Shown here: piece by piece, positions 32,285-45,436 of the stretch
How positions within the stretch are numbered: the stretch's first letter is position 1
Layout of the letters: each line of letters starts with the position of its first letter
Origin: Triticum aestivum
Lineage: Eukaryota > Streptophyta > Magnoliopsida > Poales > Poaceae
Direction: 5' to 3'
Length of the DNA: 64,000 nt
Assembly (NCBI RefSeq): GCF_018294505.1
Contig: NC_057808.1
Span: 224,147,325-224,211,324 of the forward strand
Notes under the pieces: model-generated
What the model was told of the DNA's origin: nothing
Databases searched by the model: none
Seen by the model: only the letters and a program-made list of their open reading frames with translations
Made by a program: the position numbers and the translations under genes

Positions 32285-34017
32285 TGTTGGAAATATGCCC
32301 TAGAGGCAATAATAAAATGGTTATTATTATATTTCCTTGTTCATGATAATTGTCTATTGTTCATGCTATAATTGTGTTATCCGGAAATCGTAATACATGT
32401 GTGAATACATAGACCACAACATGTCCCTAGTGAGCCTCTAGTTGACTAGCTCGTTGATCAACAGATAGTCATGGTTTCCTGACTATGGACATTGGATGTC
32501 ATTGATAACGGGATCACATCATTAGGAGAATGATGTGATGGACAAGACCCAATCCTAAGCATAGCACAAGATCGTGTAGTTCGTTTGCTAGAGCTTTTCC
32601 AAATGTCAAGTATCAGTTCCTTAGACCATGAGATTGTGCAACTCCCGGATACCATAGGAGTGCTTTGGGTGTGCCAAACGTCACAGCGTAACTGGGTGGC
32701 TATAAAGGTGCACTACGGGTATCTCCGAAAGTGTCTGTTGGGTTGGCACGAATCGAGACTGGGATTTGTCACTCCGTATGATGGAGAGGTATCTCTGGGC
32801 CCACTCGGTAATGCATCATCATAATGAGCTCAATGTGACCAAGTGTTTGGTCATGGGATCATGCATTACGGTATGAGTAAAGTGACTTGCCGGTAACGAG
32901 ATTGAACAAGGTATTGGGATACCGACGATCGAATCTCGGGCAAGTAACGTACCGATTGACAAAGGGAATTGTATACGGGATTGATTGAATCCTCGACATT
33001 GTGGTTCATCCGATGAGATCATCATGGAACATGTGGGAGCCAACATGGGTATCCAGATCCCGCTGTTGGTTATTGACCGGAGAGTCATCTCGGTCATGTC
33101 TGCATGTCTCCCGAACCCGTAGGGTCTACACACTTAAGGTTCGGTGACGCTAGAGTTGTAGAGATATTAGTATGTGGTTAATCGAAAGTTGTTCGGAGTC
33201 CCGGATGAGATCCCGGACGTCACGAGGAGTTCCGGAATGGTCCGGAGGTGAAGATTTATATATGGGAAGTCCTATTTTGGCCACCGGAAAATGTTCGGGA
33301 TTTTTCGGTATTGTACCGGGAAGGTTCTAGAAGGTTCCGAAGTGGGGCCCACCTGCATGGGGGGCCCACATGAACGTGGGCAGTGGGGGAAAGGCCCCAC
33401 ACCCCTGATCAAGGCGCACCAAGATCCCACCTTAGAAGGAATAAGATCATATCCCGAAGGGATAAGATCAAGATCCCTAAAAAGGGGGGATCACAATCGG
33501 TGGGGAAGGGAAATGATGGGATTTCTTTCCCCCACCTTTGCCAATGCCCCAATGGACTTGGAGGACAAGAAACCAGCCCCCTCCACCCCTATATATAGTG
33601 GGGAGGCGCATGGGAGCAGCACCCCAAGCCCTGGCGCCTCCCTCCCTCCCGTGACACCTCTTCCTCCCCGCTTGCGCTTGGCAAAGCCCTGCCGGGATCC
33701 CGCTACTTCCACCACCACGCCGTCGTGCTGCTGGATCTCCATCAACTTCTCCTCCTCCCTTGCTGGATCAAGAAGGAGGAGACGTCCCCGATCCGTACGT
33801 GTGTTGAACGCGGAGGTGCCGTCCGTTCGGCGCTAGGATCATCGGTGATTTGGATCACGACGAGTACGACTCCATCAACCCCGTTCTCTTGAACGCTTCC
33901 GCGCGCGATCTACAAGGGTATGTAGATGCACTCCCCTCTCTCTCGTTGCTAGATGACTCCATAGATTGATCTTGGTGATACGTAGAAAATTTTAAATTTC
34001 TGCTACGATCCCCAAAA
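32285..34017 (+). repeat. 5' LTR of the Copia element
   Basis: TATA box tatatata at 33590-33597. The LTR ends ctacgatccccaaaa, where the 3' copy has ccccaaca, so the terminal CA is mutated. The open frame at 33291-33836 lies within the LTR and recurs only in part in the 3' LTR. Confidence 0.95.
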
Positions 34018-34031
34018 GTGGCATCATTAGC
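34018..34031 (+). promoter_or_regulatory. Degenerate primer-binding site of the Copia element
   Basis: gtggcatcattagc directly after the LTR. It corresponds in place to the initiator-tRNA-Met site of this family (TGGTATCAGAGC type) but matches it only partly. Confidence 0.6.
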
Positions 34032-35310
34032 TAGGTCTATGCGTAGTTTCTATGCACGAGTAGAACACAAACTTGTTGTGGGCGTAGATGTTGTCAATTT
34101 TCTTGCCACTACTAGTCTTATCTTGTTTCGGCGGCATCGTGGGATGAAGCGGCCCGGACCAACCTTACACGTACGCTTACGTGAGACAGGTTCCACCGAC
34201 TGACATGCACTAGTTGCATAAGGTGGCTAGCGGGTGTCTGTCTCTCCCACTTTAGTCGAATCGGATTCGATGAAAAGGGTCCTTATGAAGGGTAAATAGA
34301 AGTTGGCATATCACATTGTGGTTTTACGTAGGTAAGAAACGTTCTTGCTAGAAACCTATAGAAGCCACGTCAAAAACATGCAACAATAATTAGAGGACGT
34401 CTAACTTGTTTTTGCAGCATATGCCTTGTGATGTGATATGGCCAAAAGGATGTGATGAATGAAATATATGTGATGTATGAGATTTATCATGTTCTTGTAA
34501 TAGGAATCACGACTTGCATGTCGATGAGTATGACAACCGGCAGGAGCCATAGGAGTTGTCTTTATTTTTTGTATGACCCGCGTGTCATTGAATAACGCCA
34601 TATAAATTACTTTACTTTATTGCTAAACACGTTAGCCATAGAAGTAGAAGTAATCATTGGCGTGACAACTTCATGAAGACACGATGATGGAGATCATGAT
34701 GATGGAGATCATGGTGTCATGCCGGTGATGAAGATGATCATGGCGCCCCGAAGATGGAGATCAAAGGAGCAATATGATACTGGCCATATCATGTCACTAT
34801 TTGATTGCATGTGATGTTTATCATGTTTTACATCTTATTTGCTTAGAACGACGGTAGCTCAAATAAGATGATCCCTCGCAATAATTTCAAGAAAGTGTTC
34901 CCCCTAACTGTGCACCGTTGCGAAGGTTCGTTGTTTCGAAGCACCACGTGATGATCGGGTGTGATAGATTCTAACGTTCGAATACAACGGGTGTAAGCCA
35001 GATTTACACACGCAATACACTTAGCTTGACTTGACGAGCCTAGCATGTACAGACATGGCCTCGGAACACGGAAGACCGAAAGGTCGAGCATGAGTCGTAT
35101 AGAAGATACGATCAACATGAAGATGTTCACCGATGTTGACTAGTCCGTCTCACGAGATGATCGGACACGGCCTAGTTGACTCGGATCATGTTTCACTTAG
35201 ATGACTAGAGGGATGTCTATCTGAGTGGGAGTTCATTGAATAATTTGATTAGATGAACTTAATTATCATAAACTTAGTCTAAAATCTTTACAATATGTCT
35301 TATAGATCAA
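34032..35310 (+). other. Untranslated leader of the Copia element
   Basis: 1.28 kb between primer site and gag ATG. It contains short repeated phrases (gatgatggagatcatg near 34685-34715). No gene. Long leaders with structured RNA are usual in this family. Confidence 0.75.
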
Positions 35311-38300
35311 ATGGCCCATGCTAATGTTGTCCTCAACTTCAACGCGTTCCTAGAGAAAACCAAGCTGAAAGATGATGGCAGCAACTATACGGACTGGGTC
35401 CGGAACCTAAGGATCATCCTCATAGCTGCCAAGAAAAATTATGTCCTAGAAGCACCGCTAGGTGACGCACCCATCCAAGAGAACCAAGACGTTATGAACG
35501 CTTGGCAGCAGTGTGCTGATGATTACTCCCTCGTTTAGTGCGGCATGCTTTACAGCTTAGAACCGGGGCTCCAAAAGCGTTTTGAGCAACACGGAGCATA
35601 TGAGATGTTCGAAGAGCTGAAAATGGTTTTCCAAGCTCATGCCCGGGTCGAGAGATATGAAGTCTCCGACAAGTTCTTCAGTTGTAAGATGGAGGAAAAT
35701 AGTTCTGTCAGTGAGCACATACTCAAAATGTCTGGGTTACACAACCGCTTGACTCAGCTGGGAGTTAATCTCCCGGATGACGCGGTCATTGACAGAATCC
35801 TTCAGTCGCTTCCACCGAGCTACAAGAGCTTTGTGATGAACTTCAATATGCAGGGGATGGAAAAGACCATTCCTGAGGTATATTCAATGCTGAAATCAGC
35901 AGAGGTGGAGTTCAAAAAGGAACATCAAGTGTTGATGGTGAATAAAACCACTAAGTTCAAGAAAGGCAAGGGTAAGAAGAACTTCAAGAAGGACGGCAAG
36001 GGAGTTGCCGTGCCCGGTAAGCCAGTTGCCGGGAAGAAGCCAAAGAATGGACCCAAGTCTGAGACTGAGTGCTTTTATTGCAAGGGAAGTGGTCACTGGA
36101 AGCGGAACTGCCCCAAGTACTTAGCGGACAAGAAGGCCGGCAACACCAAAGGTATATGTGATATACATGTTATTGATGTGTACCTTACCAGCACTCGTAG
36201 TAGCTCCTGGGTATTTGATACCGGTGCGGTTGCTCATATTTGTAACTCAAAGCAGGAGCTGCGGAATAAACGGAGACTGGCAAAGGACGAGGTGACGATG
36301 CGCGTCGGGAATGGTTCCAAGGTCGATGTGATCGCCGTCGGCACGCTACCTCTACATTTACCTACAGGATTAGTTTTAAACCTCAATAATTGTTATTTAG
36401 TGCCACCTTTGAGCATGAACATTGTATCAGGATCTCGTTTAACTCGAGATGGCTACTCATTTAAATCCGAGAATAATGGTTGTTCTATTTATATGAGAGA
36501 TATGTTTTATGGTCATGCCCCGCTGGTTAATGGTTTATTCTTAATGAATCTTGAACGTAGTGTTACACATATTCATAGTGTGAATACCAAAAGATGTAAG
36601 GTTGATAATGATAGTCCCACATACTTGTGGCACTGCCGTCTTGGTCACATTGGTGTCAAACGCATGAAGAAGCTCCATGCAGATGGACTTTTGGAGTCTC
36701 TTGATTACGAATCATTTGACACGTGCGAACCATGCCTCATGGGTAAGATGACCAAGACTCCGTTCTCCGGAACAATGGAGCGAGTAACCAACTTATTAGA
36801 AATCATACATACTGATGTGTGCGGTCCAATGAGTGTTGAGGCTCGCGGTGGCTATCATTAAGTTCTCACTCTCACTGATGACTTGAGTAGATATGGGTAT
36901 GTCTACCTAATGAAACACAAGTCTGAGACCTTTGAAAAGTTCAAGGAATTTCAGAGTGAGGTTGAGAATCAACATGACAGGAAAATAAAGTTCTTACGAT
37001 CAGATCGTGGAGGGGAATATTTGAGTCACGAATTTGGCACACACTTAAGGAAATGTGGAATAGTTTCACAACTCACGCCGCCTGGAACACCTCAGCGAAA
37101 TGGTGTGTCCAAACATCGTAATCGCACTCTATTGGATATGGTGCGATCTATGATGTCTCTTACCGATCTACCGCTCTCATTTTGGGGCTATGCTTTAGAG
37201 ACTGCCGCATTCACTTTAAATAGGGCTCCGTCAAAATCCGTTGAGACGACACCGTATGAATTATGGTTTGGGAAGAAACCTAAGCTGTCGTTTCTAAAAA
37301 TTTGGGGATGCGATGCTTATGTCAAGAAACTTCAACCTGAAAAGCTCGAACCCAAGTCGGAAAAATGCGTCTTCATAGGATACCCTAAGGAAACCATTGG
37401 GTATACCTTCTACCTCAGATCCGAAGGCAAGATCTTTGTTGCCAAGAACGGGTCCTTTCTGGAGAAAGAGTTTCTCTCGAAAGAAGTAAGTGGGAGGAAA
37501 GTGGAACTTGATGAAGTACTACCTCTTGAACCGGAAAGTAGCGCAGCTTAGGAAGATGTTCCTGTGGTGCCTGCACTGACTAGAGAGGAAGCTAAAGATG
37601 ATGATCAAGGTACTTCGGATCAAGTTACTACTGAACTTCATAGGTCCACGAGGACACGTTTCACACCAGAGTGGTATGGCAACCCTGTCCTGGAAATCAT
37701 GTTGTTAGACAACGGTGAACCTTCGAACTATGAAGAAGCAATGGCGGGCCCAGATTCCAACAAATGGCTTGAAGCCATGCAATCCGAGATAGGATCCATG
37801 TATGAAAACAAAGTGTGGACTTTGATAGACTTGCCTGATGATCGGGGAGCGATAGAAAATAAATGGATCTTTAAGAAGAAGACAGACGCGGATGGTAATG
37901 TGACCATCTATAAGGCTCGACTTGTCGCTAAGGGTTATCGAAGTTCAAGGGGTTGACTACGATGAGACTTTCTCACCCGTAGCGAAGCTGAAGTCCGTCC
38001 GAATCATGTTAGCAATTGCCGTATTCTATGATTATGAGATATGGCAAATGGACGTCAAAACGGCATTCCTTAACGGCTTTCTTAAGGAAGAATTGTATAT
38101 GATGCAGCCGGAAGGTTTTGTCGATCCTAAGAATGCTAACAAGGTATGCAAGCTCCAGCGCTCCATCTATGGGCTGGTGCAAGCATCTCGGAGTTGGAAC
38201 ATTCGATTTAGATGATCAAAGCGTTTGGGTTTACACAGACTTATGGAGAAGCATGTGTTTACAAGAAAGTGAGTGGGAGCTCTGTAGCATTTCTCATATT

Positions 38301-39285
38301 ATATGTGGATGACATACTGTTGATGGGAAATGATATAGAATTCTTGGGAAGCATAAAGGCCTACTTGAACAAGTGTTTTTCAATGAAGGACCTTGGAGAA
38401 GCTGCTTATATATTAGGCATCAAGATCTATAGAGATAGATCAAGACGCCTCATTGGTCTTTCACAAAGTACGTACCTTGACAAGATATTGAAGAAGTTCA
38501 ATATGGATCAGTCCAAGAAGGGGTTCTTGCCTGTATTGCAAGGTGTGCAATTGAGCACGGCTCAATGCCCGACCACGGCAGAAGATAGAGAAAAGATGAG
38601 TGTCATCCCCTATGCCTCGGCCATAGGGTCTATTATGTATGCCATGCTGTGTACCAGACCTGATGTAAACCTTGCCGTAAGTTTGGTAGGAAGGTACCAA
38701 AGTAATCCCGGCATGGAACACTGGACAGCGGTCAAGAATATCTTGAAGTACCTGAAGAGGACTAAGGATAAGTTTCTCATTTATGGTGGTGACGAAGAGC
38801 TCGTCGTAAAGGGTTACGTCGATGCTAGCTTCGACACAAATCTGGATGACTCTAAGTCACAAACCGGATACGTGTATATTTTGAATGGTGGGGCAGTAAG
38901 CTGGTGCAGTCGCAAGCAAAGCGTTGTGGCGGGATCTACATGTGAAGCGGAATACATGGCGGCCTCAGAGGCAGCACAAGAAGCAATCTGGGTGAAGGAG
39001 TTCATTACCGACCTAGGAGTTATTCCCAATGCGTCGGGCCTGATGACTCTCTTCTATGACAACACTGGAGCTATTGCCCTTGCCAAGGAGCCCAGGTTTC
39101 ACAGGAAGACCAGGCATATCAAGCGTCGCTTCAACTCCATTCGTGAAAATGTTCAAAATGGAGACATAGATATTTGTAAAGTACATACGGACCTGAATGT
39201 AGCAGATCCGTTGACTAAACCTCTCCCTAGAGCAAAACATGATCAACACCAGAATTCTATGGGTGTTCGATTCATCACAATGTAA
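35311..39285 (+). pseudogene. Copia gag-pol polyprotein, defective
   Basis: The frame starts MAHANVVLNFNAFLEKTKLK. Gag runs to a zinc knuckle CFYCKGSGHWKRNC (36070-36111). The protease signature DTGA is at 36217-36228. Integrase has its His/Cys zinc finger (HCRLGHIGVKRM ... CEPC) at about 36630-36735, followed by the catalytic region (HTDVCGPM, RSDRGGEY). Reverse transcriptase has YVDD at 38302-38313, and RNase H covers about 38800-39200 (KGYVDASF, GSTCEAEYMA). Defects seen are stop codons at 35536-35538 (TAG), 36859-36861 (TAA) and 37549-37551 (TAG), and frameshifts at about 37937-37945 and 38205-38215, the second restoring the first frame. The domains are otherwise well preserved, so decay is recent. 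Confidence 0.93.
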
Positions 39286-39307
39286 CTAGATTATTGACTC
39301 TAGTGCA

Positions 39308-39317
39308 TGTGGGAGAC
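39308..39317 (+). promoter_or_regulatory. Polypurine tract of the Copia element
   Basis: tgtgggagac directly precedes the 3' LTR start TGTTGG. Confidence 0.75.
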
Positions 39318-41051
39318 TGTTGGAAATATGCCCTAGAGGCAATAATAAAATGGTTATTATTATATTTCCTTGTTCATGATAATTGTCTATTGTTCATGCT
39401 ATAATTGTGTTATCCGGAAATCGTAATACATGTGTGAATACATAGACCACAACATGTCCCTAGTGAGCCTCTAGTTGACTAGCTCGTTGATCAACAGATA
39501 GTCATGGTTTCCTGACTATGGACATTGGATGTCATTGATAATGGGATCACATCATTAGGAGAATGATGTGATGGACAAGACCCAATCCTAAGCATAGCAC
39601 AAGATCGTGCAGTTCATTTGCTAGAGCTTTTCCAAATGTCAAGTATCAGTTCCTTAGACCATGAGATTGTGCAACTCCCGGATACCATAGGAGTGCTTTG
39701 GGTGTGCCAAACGTCACAGCGTAACTGGGTGGCTATAAAGGTGCACTACGGGTATCTCCGAAAGTGTCTGTTGGGTTGGCACGAATCGAGACTGGGATTT
39801 GTCACTCCGTATGACGGAGAGGTATCTCTGGGCCCACTCGGTAATGCATCATCATAATAATCTCAATGTGACCAAGTGTTTGGTCATGGGATCATGCATT
39901 ATGGTATTAGTAAAGTGACTTGCCGGTAACGAGATTGAACAAGGTATTGGGATACCGACGATCGAATCTCGGGCAAGTAACGTACCGATTGACAAAGGAA
40001 ATTGTATACGGGATTGATTGAATCCTCGACATCGTGGTTCATCCGATGAGATCATCGTGGAACATGTGGGAGCCAACATGGGTATCCAGATCCCGCTGTT
40101 GGTTATTGACCGGAGAGTCATCTCGGTCATGTCTGCATGTCTCCCGAACCCGTAGGGTCTACACACTTAAGGTTCGGTGACGCTAGAGTTGTAGAGATAT
40201 TAGTATGCGGTTAACCGAAAGTTGTTCGGAGTCCCGGATGAGATCCTGGACGTCACGAGGAGTTCCGGAATGGTCCGGAGGTAAAGATTTATATATGGGA
40301 AGTCCTATTTTGGCCACCGGAAAATGTTCGGGATTTTTCGGTATTGTACCGGGAAGGTTCTAGAAGGTTCGGAAGTGGGGCCCACCTGCATGGGGGGACC
40401 CACATGAACGTGGGCAGTGGGGGCAAGGCCCCACACCCCTGATCAAGGCGCACCAAGATCCCACCTTAGAAGGAATAAGATCATATCCCGAAGGGATAAG
40501 ATCAAGATCCCTAAAAAAGGGGGATAACAATCGGTGGGGAAGGGAAATGATGGGATTTCTTTCCCCCACCTTTGCCAACGCCCCAATGGACTAGGAGGGC
40601 AAGAAACCAGCCCCCTCCACCCCTATATATAGTGGGGAGGCGCATGGGAGAAGCACCCGAAGCCGTGGCGCCTCCCTCCCTCCCGTGACACCTCTTCCTC
40701 CCCGCTTGCGCTTGGCAAAGCCCTACCGGGATCCCGCTACTTCCACCACCACGCCGTCCTGCTGCTGGATCTCCATCAACTTCTCCTCCCCCCTTGCTGG
40801 ATCAAGAAGGAGGAGACGTCCCCGCTCCATACGTGTGTTGAACGCGGAGGTGCCGTCCGTTCGGCGCTAAGATCATCGGTGATTTGGATCACGACGAGTA
40901 CGACTCCATCAACCCCGTTCTCTTGAATGCTTCCGCGCGCGATCTACAAGGGTATGTAGATGCACTCCCCTCTCTCTCGTTGCTAGATGACTCCATAGAT
41001 TGATCTTGGTGATACGTAGAAAATTTTAAATTTCTGCTACGATCCCCAACA
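39318..41051 (+). repeat. 3' LTR of the Copia element
   Basis: Complete with TG...CA ends, nearly identical to 32285-34017. TATA box at about 40624-40631. Confidence 0.95.
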
Positions 41052-41056
41052 CTAGG

Positions 41057-41312
41057 AGCCGAAGCCTTCCAAGAACCAACGGAGAACCACAATGATCGCG
41101 CCGGCAATGACAACTACAGGGTACCGCTAGTCTCTCAGGAACAGGCTTATGCTAACCATGGACTGCAGATGAATCAGGTTGCAGCGTCGACCGATGACTC
41201 TGGCACGGCTGCACCCGTTCCAACAAGGGAGACACGCTGGGGGCCGCCGGGAGGGAGCCAGGAGCAAGGCCCCTCCCCGCGGCGCGCGACGCCTGGTGAC
41301 ACCCGGAGGTAG
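41057..41312 (+). pseudogene. Gypsy gag continuation after the Copia element
   Basis: Continues the frame of 31560-32284 in phase (AEAFQEPTENHNDRAGNDN) and closes at TAG 41310-41312. Reading past that stop gives about 70 more gag-like codons (ASAGEASPTLPPAEDLWSPR). No nucleocapsid or pol follows. Confidence 0.6.
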
Positions 41313-42201
41313 GCCTCTGCTGGGGAGGCCTCGCCAACCCTTCCCCCGGCAGAGGACCTGTGGTCGCCGAGGATACCGCTGGCGTCCTCTTTCCCTCCTG
41401 TGTGTCGTCCTGGTGACCGGTCGGCTCAGAGGAGGTCGAGGGTGGCGCAAGGCGAGGCCCTCTTCTGGCGATATGAAGCAAGGCCGGTACCTGTGAAGAA
41501 GGCCCAGTGCCTGTGAAGCTCGCCGCCCGTGACACTCTCACGTAATAATGAGTTGGGGCTGTACACGCCCCGGAGTCTCAGGGGTGCTGGCCTCAGGCCC
41601 TGGGGCTCCCTCCCACGCCTAGTGGCAGCACTTAGCTCCACGCTGGTGAGAAGACTTGAAGACCAGAAGACTAGACTAGGTGCCGGACGCGGCCTTTTGC
41701 TTTGGATCTCTTTCTCAGTAGCTTTCCTTTCTGGATCTGGATTTGAGTTGAAGTTGGATTTTTATTGATGCGCGCGGGGGGAGCCTTTTCTCGTTTGAGC
41801 AATTTCTTTCGTTTTGACTGGGACTCATGTCCATCGCCTTCCCCTCACGAGCCCCTCGCGAGCGGAACAGCGCGAAGCGCGCACGCCAAGTGCGCGCAAG
41901 CACTACGACTGGTGCTCAGCTCTAGTGGGGCCCCTTCTGACGGGGCGACGAGCTCCACAGGGTTCTCAGGAACTCGACGCATCGCGACCCAGCTCAAAGC
42001 TCGCACTGACTAAGGTAAACCACGACAGAGAATTCGCACCCGGATTCACGAGCTCATGAGGACACAAACACGCATTGCATAGGAAAGTAAAAACTGCAGT
42101 TTGCTTACATGAGGGGATCCCCCTCTCAAAATGCTCTCACAAGTTTTCCAAGGGCCACACCCGAGTTTGTGCGTAGGGTGAAATGGCAGGAAAACAAGGG
42201 A
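41313..42201 (+). other. Residual interior of the Tat-like element
   Basis: Where pol should be there is about 0.9 kb of GC-rich and then mixed sequence with no domain on either strand. The deletion junction is not identifiable by eye. Confidence 0.5.
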
Positions 42202-45200
42202 TCAGCCAGAAATGTCGCTCGCTGCGTCGCCCGCGGGTGCGTCGCTCGCATCGTCGCCATCTTCATCGGCATCGTCGCCACCATCGGCGACGCCCCCGTC
42301 GCCGTCGTTAACCACGTCGCCTTCGTCTGCGACGACCACCACTGTGTCATCCTCCGAAGTGAAGGCCCTGACCAACACGTCCACATTGTCCTCAACCCAA
42401 CGCGCTAGGTCGCCTCGGACCGCCGTGGGTACGGGGGCAATAGAGGCGTCGAAATCAAAGTCGGGGTCGGCATTCAGGAGGTGGCTGAAGACACAGGAGA
42501 AAGCGCGCTCGAGCAAGCCACGACCCCTTTCCTCCACAAGCTGGCGAGCTCTAGCAGATCGAGCCTCCAGGCACGTCACCACCTCGGTGAAGAAGGACAG
42601 GTGGCTGGCATAATCATTCGAGTGAGGGGTCGCCGCCTCCACGTTGCAAATATGGCCCAGGGCGATGTTGGCCCTGTTCCGGAGATCCTGAAGCATAGGG
42701 GCATGCTCGCGCTCCAGCGTTCGTCGCTGGAGCACCTCCTCCGTATTTTGCCTTGCGAGGGCCTCTGCGTCATCAACCCGCCTTCGGAGGGAACGCAGCT
42801 CGGCGCAGGCGGAGGCCAAGTCCACCTGCGCCGTAACCAGGGCGGCGGCCGTGGCTTCCGCACGCCTCTCGGCCTCGTCCAACCTGGGCCTGAGGGCAGG
42901 GCCCTGCCCTCATCCTCCACGCCCGCGAGCTTCAGCTTCAGGTCGTACCTACCTTCCAGGTCCGCGCGAACCTCGGCCACCCGGCGGTTCACCTCCTCCT
43001 CAACTCCGGCCTCGCGAGCCCCGATGGCATCTTCTGCTTGAGCGACTTGACGTTCCCTTATCTCTAGTCGCTCGAGCTCAAGGCTGCGCTCCACGGCCTC
43101 CAGGGCCAGCGCCTCCTCACGCTTCCGAACTTCCTCTTCCTCCGTGGGCATCCCCCTCAACGACGCAAGAGCGGCCCTGCGCGCCTCCACCTGCTGCTCG
43201 AGAGACGCGCTCCAAGCCTGGAGCTCCCACGCGCGCTTCTCCGTAGCCTCGCGGCGGCGGTCAGCCTCGCGAGCCTCTTCGAAGGCTCGTGAGCGGGCTT
43301 CATGGAAAACCTTGAGAGACGCCTCGGCCTTCGCGTTCTCAAGGTCACGCTGATAGCGGCCGAGGTTGATGGCCACCTTCAGCTTGCGCCGCTCCTCCGC
43401 CAACTAGAGACCTTCAGCCCCAAGATGCGAGTCGACACTCGCGAGCTCTTCACCAAGTCGACGCATCGCGCCCATTGCCTCCTGGAAGAGCTTGTGGTGA
43501 GCCATGCTCCGCCCGCGCTCGAGCTCGAATGCTCCGCCCACCTTGTCCTCCGCCTCGGGGGCTACGGGCGGGGCACCAAGTGGCGCGCCTCCTCCAGGCA
43601 GGGGGCTGGGGGCTGACGCCGAGCCTGACGTCAACCAGTCCTCGCGAGGAGCCCAAGCTGACCGGGGCTCGTTGCTTGAAGAAGAGCCGAAGATCGAAGC
43701 CAGCAAATTGCTGTCCAAGACCAGCGGAGGAGTCTTGGGCACGACTGCCAAGCTCCACACCAGACCAGGGGGGAGGAGCGACAAGGCCGTAGGTTCAGCG
43801 CGCCAGGAAGGCAGGAGCGCCCCTTCAACCAACCCTACTCCAGGGGCAACAAGCAGACTCGGAGCGCTCGAGGCCGGCGGAAGAGTTGAGGAAGAAGGAG
43901 GCCGTTTCTCAGGAGACTCGGCAGCCTCGGTGGAAGGAGCCCTGAAAAATTGGCGTCAGGAGAAGAAAGCAGCACACATGGAGCCACAGCGGTGCGATAC
44001 TTACACGTCAACGGCGATGTACTTCCTCCGCTTCAACGGTCCAAAGATGTTACTGCCGCTGGGGGATCCTTTCCTCTTGCGGAGCTCCTCGAAGTCCACA
44101 CAAAGACGACCAAAACGCTGGACGTGACGGCCGGTGCGCAGCGGGGCCGAAGAAGAGCTCGGGATGATATCTTCAGGGGTGCCCGGTTGCGGCAAACAGC
44201 CGGGCACCGTTTCACCGCGACCTCCCGAGGCTCCTGGAGCCTTGGCCTCGGGAGTCGCATGCTGCGTCACCTCAGCAACCGACGCCTCAGGAGGGGGGTC
44301 GCAGGCCCCCGAAGACGACGCCCCAGGATCATCATTCGGCAGGCGTCCCTCAGGACTAGACCCACCGGCCTCCTCCGGAGCTCGCCCACCTGCACCATCG
44401 CTTGGGGCAAGCTCAGCACCGGCGGCAAGGAAGGGAACCACGACGACGGGGTTTTCACGAGGCCCCTCCAGGCCGATCGGCCGCGGCCCCCATTCATCAA
44501 AGGAAGGCATGTTCTCTACAAATTCATCCTTGTTCCTGCAGCGGTATAGAAAATAGTTCTTCCCAGGCAGTTCGGCTGGCAAGAAGACACCCGTCAGGAC
44601 CTTGAGCATTGTTCGCCACGTCCCGAGGAGGAGCCCGGACTCCTGAAACCTCATGGGGTCCTGGCTGCTGAGCAAGGTCCACATTGGGCAAGAATGGCGC
44701 TGAAGCAGAGCGACCCGACGTTGGACGAATTCCTTCACCACCATCGGCGCAGTTACGCCGCGATCTTTCAGCAACCTCAACCCGAACCAGACATTGGCAA
44801 GGCGGGGGCTCGTGAGCCGCTGATGACTCCAGCCGGAGTTAGGAACAGCGGGCCCCGACGGAGCCTGAAGCAGAGGACTGAGCACGCCGGCATCTACAAA
44901 CACCCATCGTGTCCAGAATTCGCTCGTGGGTGGAGGAAGATCGAAGTCGATCCCCTCGCCCGCCGTCGCAGCCACGGCACGGAAGCTCACGCAACCCGAG
45001 CTTTGTTGGGGGTCGATTAGATGCAATGAGAAGAAATGGCGAAGGAGGGCCACAGAAGGGGCTATGCCAGCCATGGCTTCACACACGAAGGCGAAGATGG
45101 CAATAAGAGTCACAGACTGTGGGTCGAGATGCAGCATATGGATCTGATAATGCTCAAGCACCGCATTGAAGAAGGCAGAAAAGGGAGGAATCAGGCCAGC

Positions 45201-45436
45201 CCAGAGGGCATCTATGAAGATTGGGACCTCGGTGGCCGCCTGAGCCGTGCGAGTGCGAGACGCAGGCCAAGCCACCGTCTCCCCCACTCATTGAAGTTGG
45301 ATGCAAGCATCGGGCACACCTTGTCCATGGCCTCGTCGTTGAGCACCCGAGACCGGCCGAGCGCCGGCGCGAAGGACGGAGGCGCAGCTGGCAGATACAA
45401 AGGTCTCTTCCCCTTCTCAGTTTGTTTCAGCGCCAT
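42202..45436 (-). pseudogene. Antisense PF04195-type gene of the first Tat-like element, decayed
   Basis: Runs opposite to its host element from just inside the 3' LTR. The start at 45436 (MALKQTEKGKRPLYLP) has a good context (CCGCCATGG). The N-terminal frame shifts at about 45285 (NFNEWG to GETVAWPAS, within a G run). Exon one then runs to 44005. Its domain matches the putative gypsy-type transposon family PF04195: LIPPFSAFFNAVLEHYQIHM, LHLDPQSVTLIAIFAFVCEA, GIAPSVALLRHFFSL. GTAAGT follows at 44004; exon two starts at 43941 after TTTTTCAG and is in phase. A TAG at 43404-43406 and a frameshift near 42890 break it. The rest is coiled-coil-like (RRREATEKRAWELQAWSASL), then an acidic C-terminus. 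Function is unknown; the name transposase in the family title is historical. Confidence 0.75.

Larger units (their letters stand above)
32285..41051 (+). mobile_element. Copia LTR retrotransposon, BARE/WIS/Angela type
   Basis: LTRs of 1733 and 1734 bp start TGTTGGAAATATGCCCTAG. The target duplication is ctagg (32280-32284 and 41052-41056). The order gag, protease, integrase, reverse transcriptase, RNase H is that of Copia elements. By eye the LTRs differ at about thirty positions (about 2 per cent), pointing to insertion within roughly the last million years if a grass retroelement rate near 1.3e-8 per site per year is assumed. It inserted into the gag of the Tat-like element and is now defective. 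Confidence 0.95.

Noticed and set aside
33291..33836. 181-codon frame in the Copia 5' LTR
   Set aside because: It lies in the LTR downstream part and is only partly preserved in the 3' LTR; LTRs of this family are not known to encode a protein there.
43504..44549. Long GC-rich plus-strand frames in the first Tat-like element
   Set aside because: They are opposite to the antisense gene, whose minus-strand frames carry the recognisable domain and splice sites.
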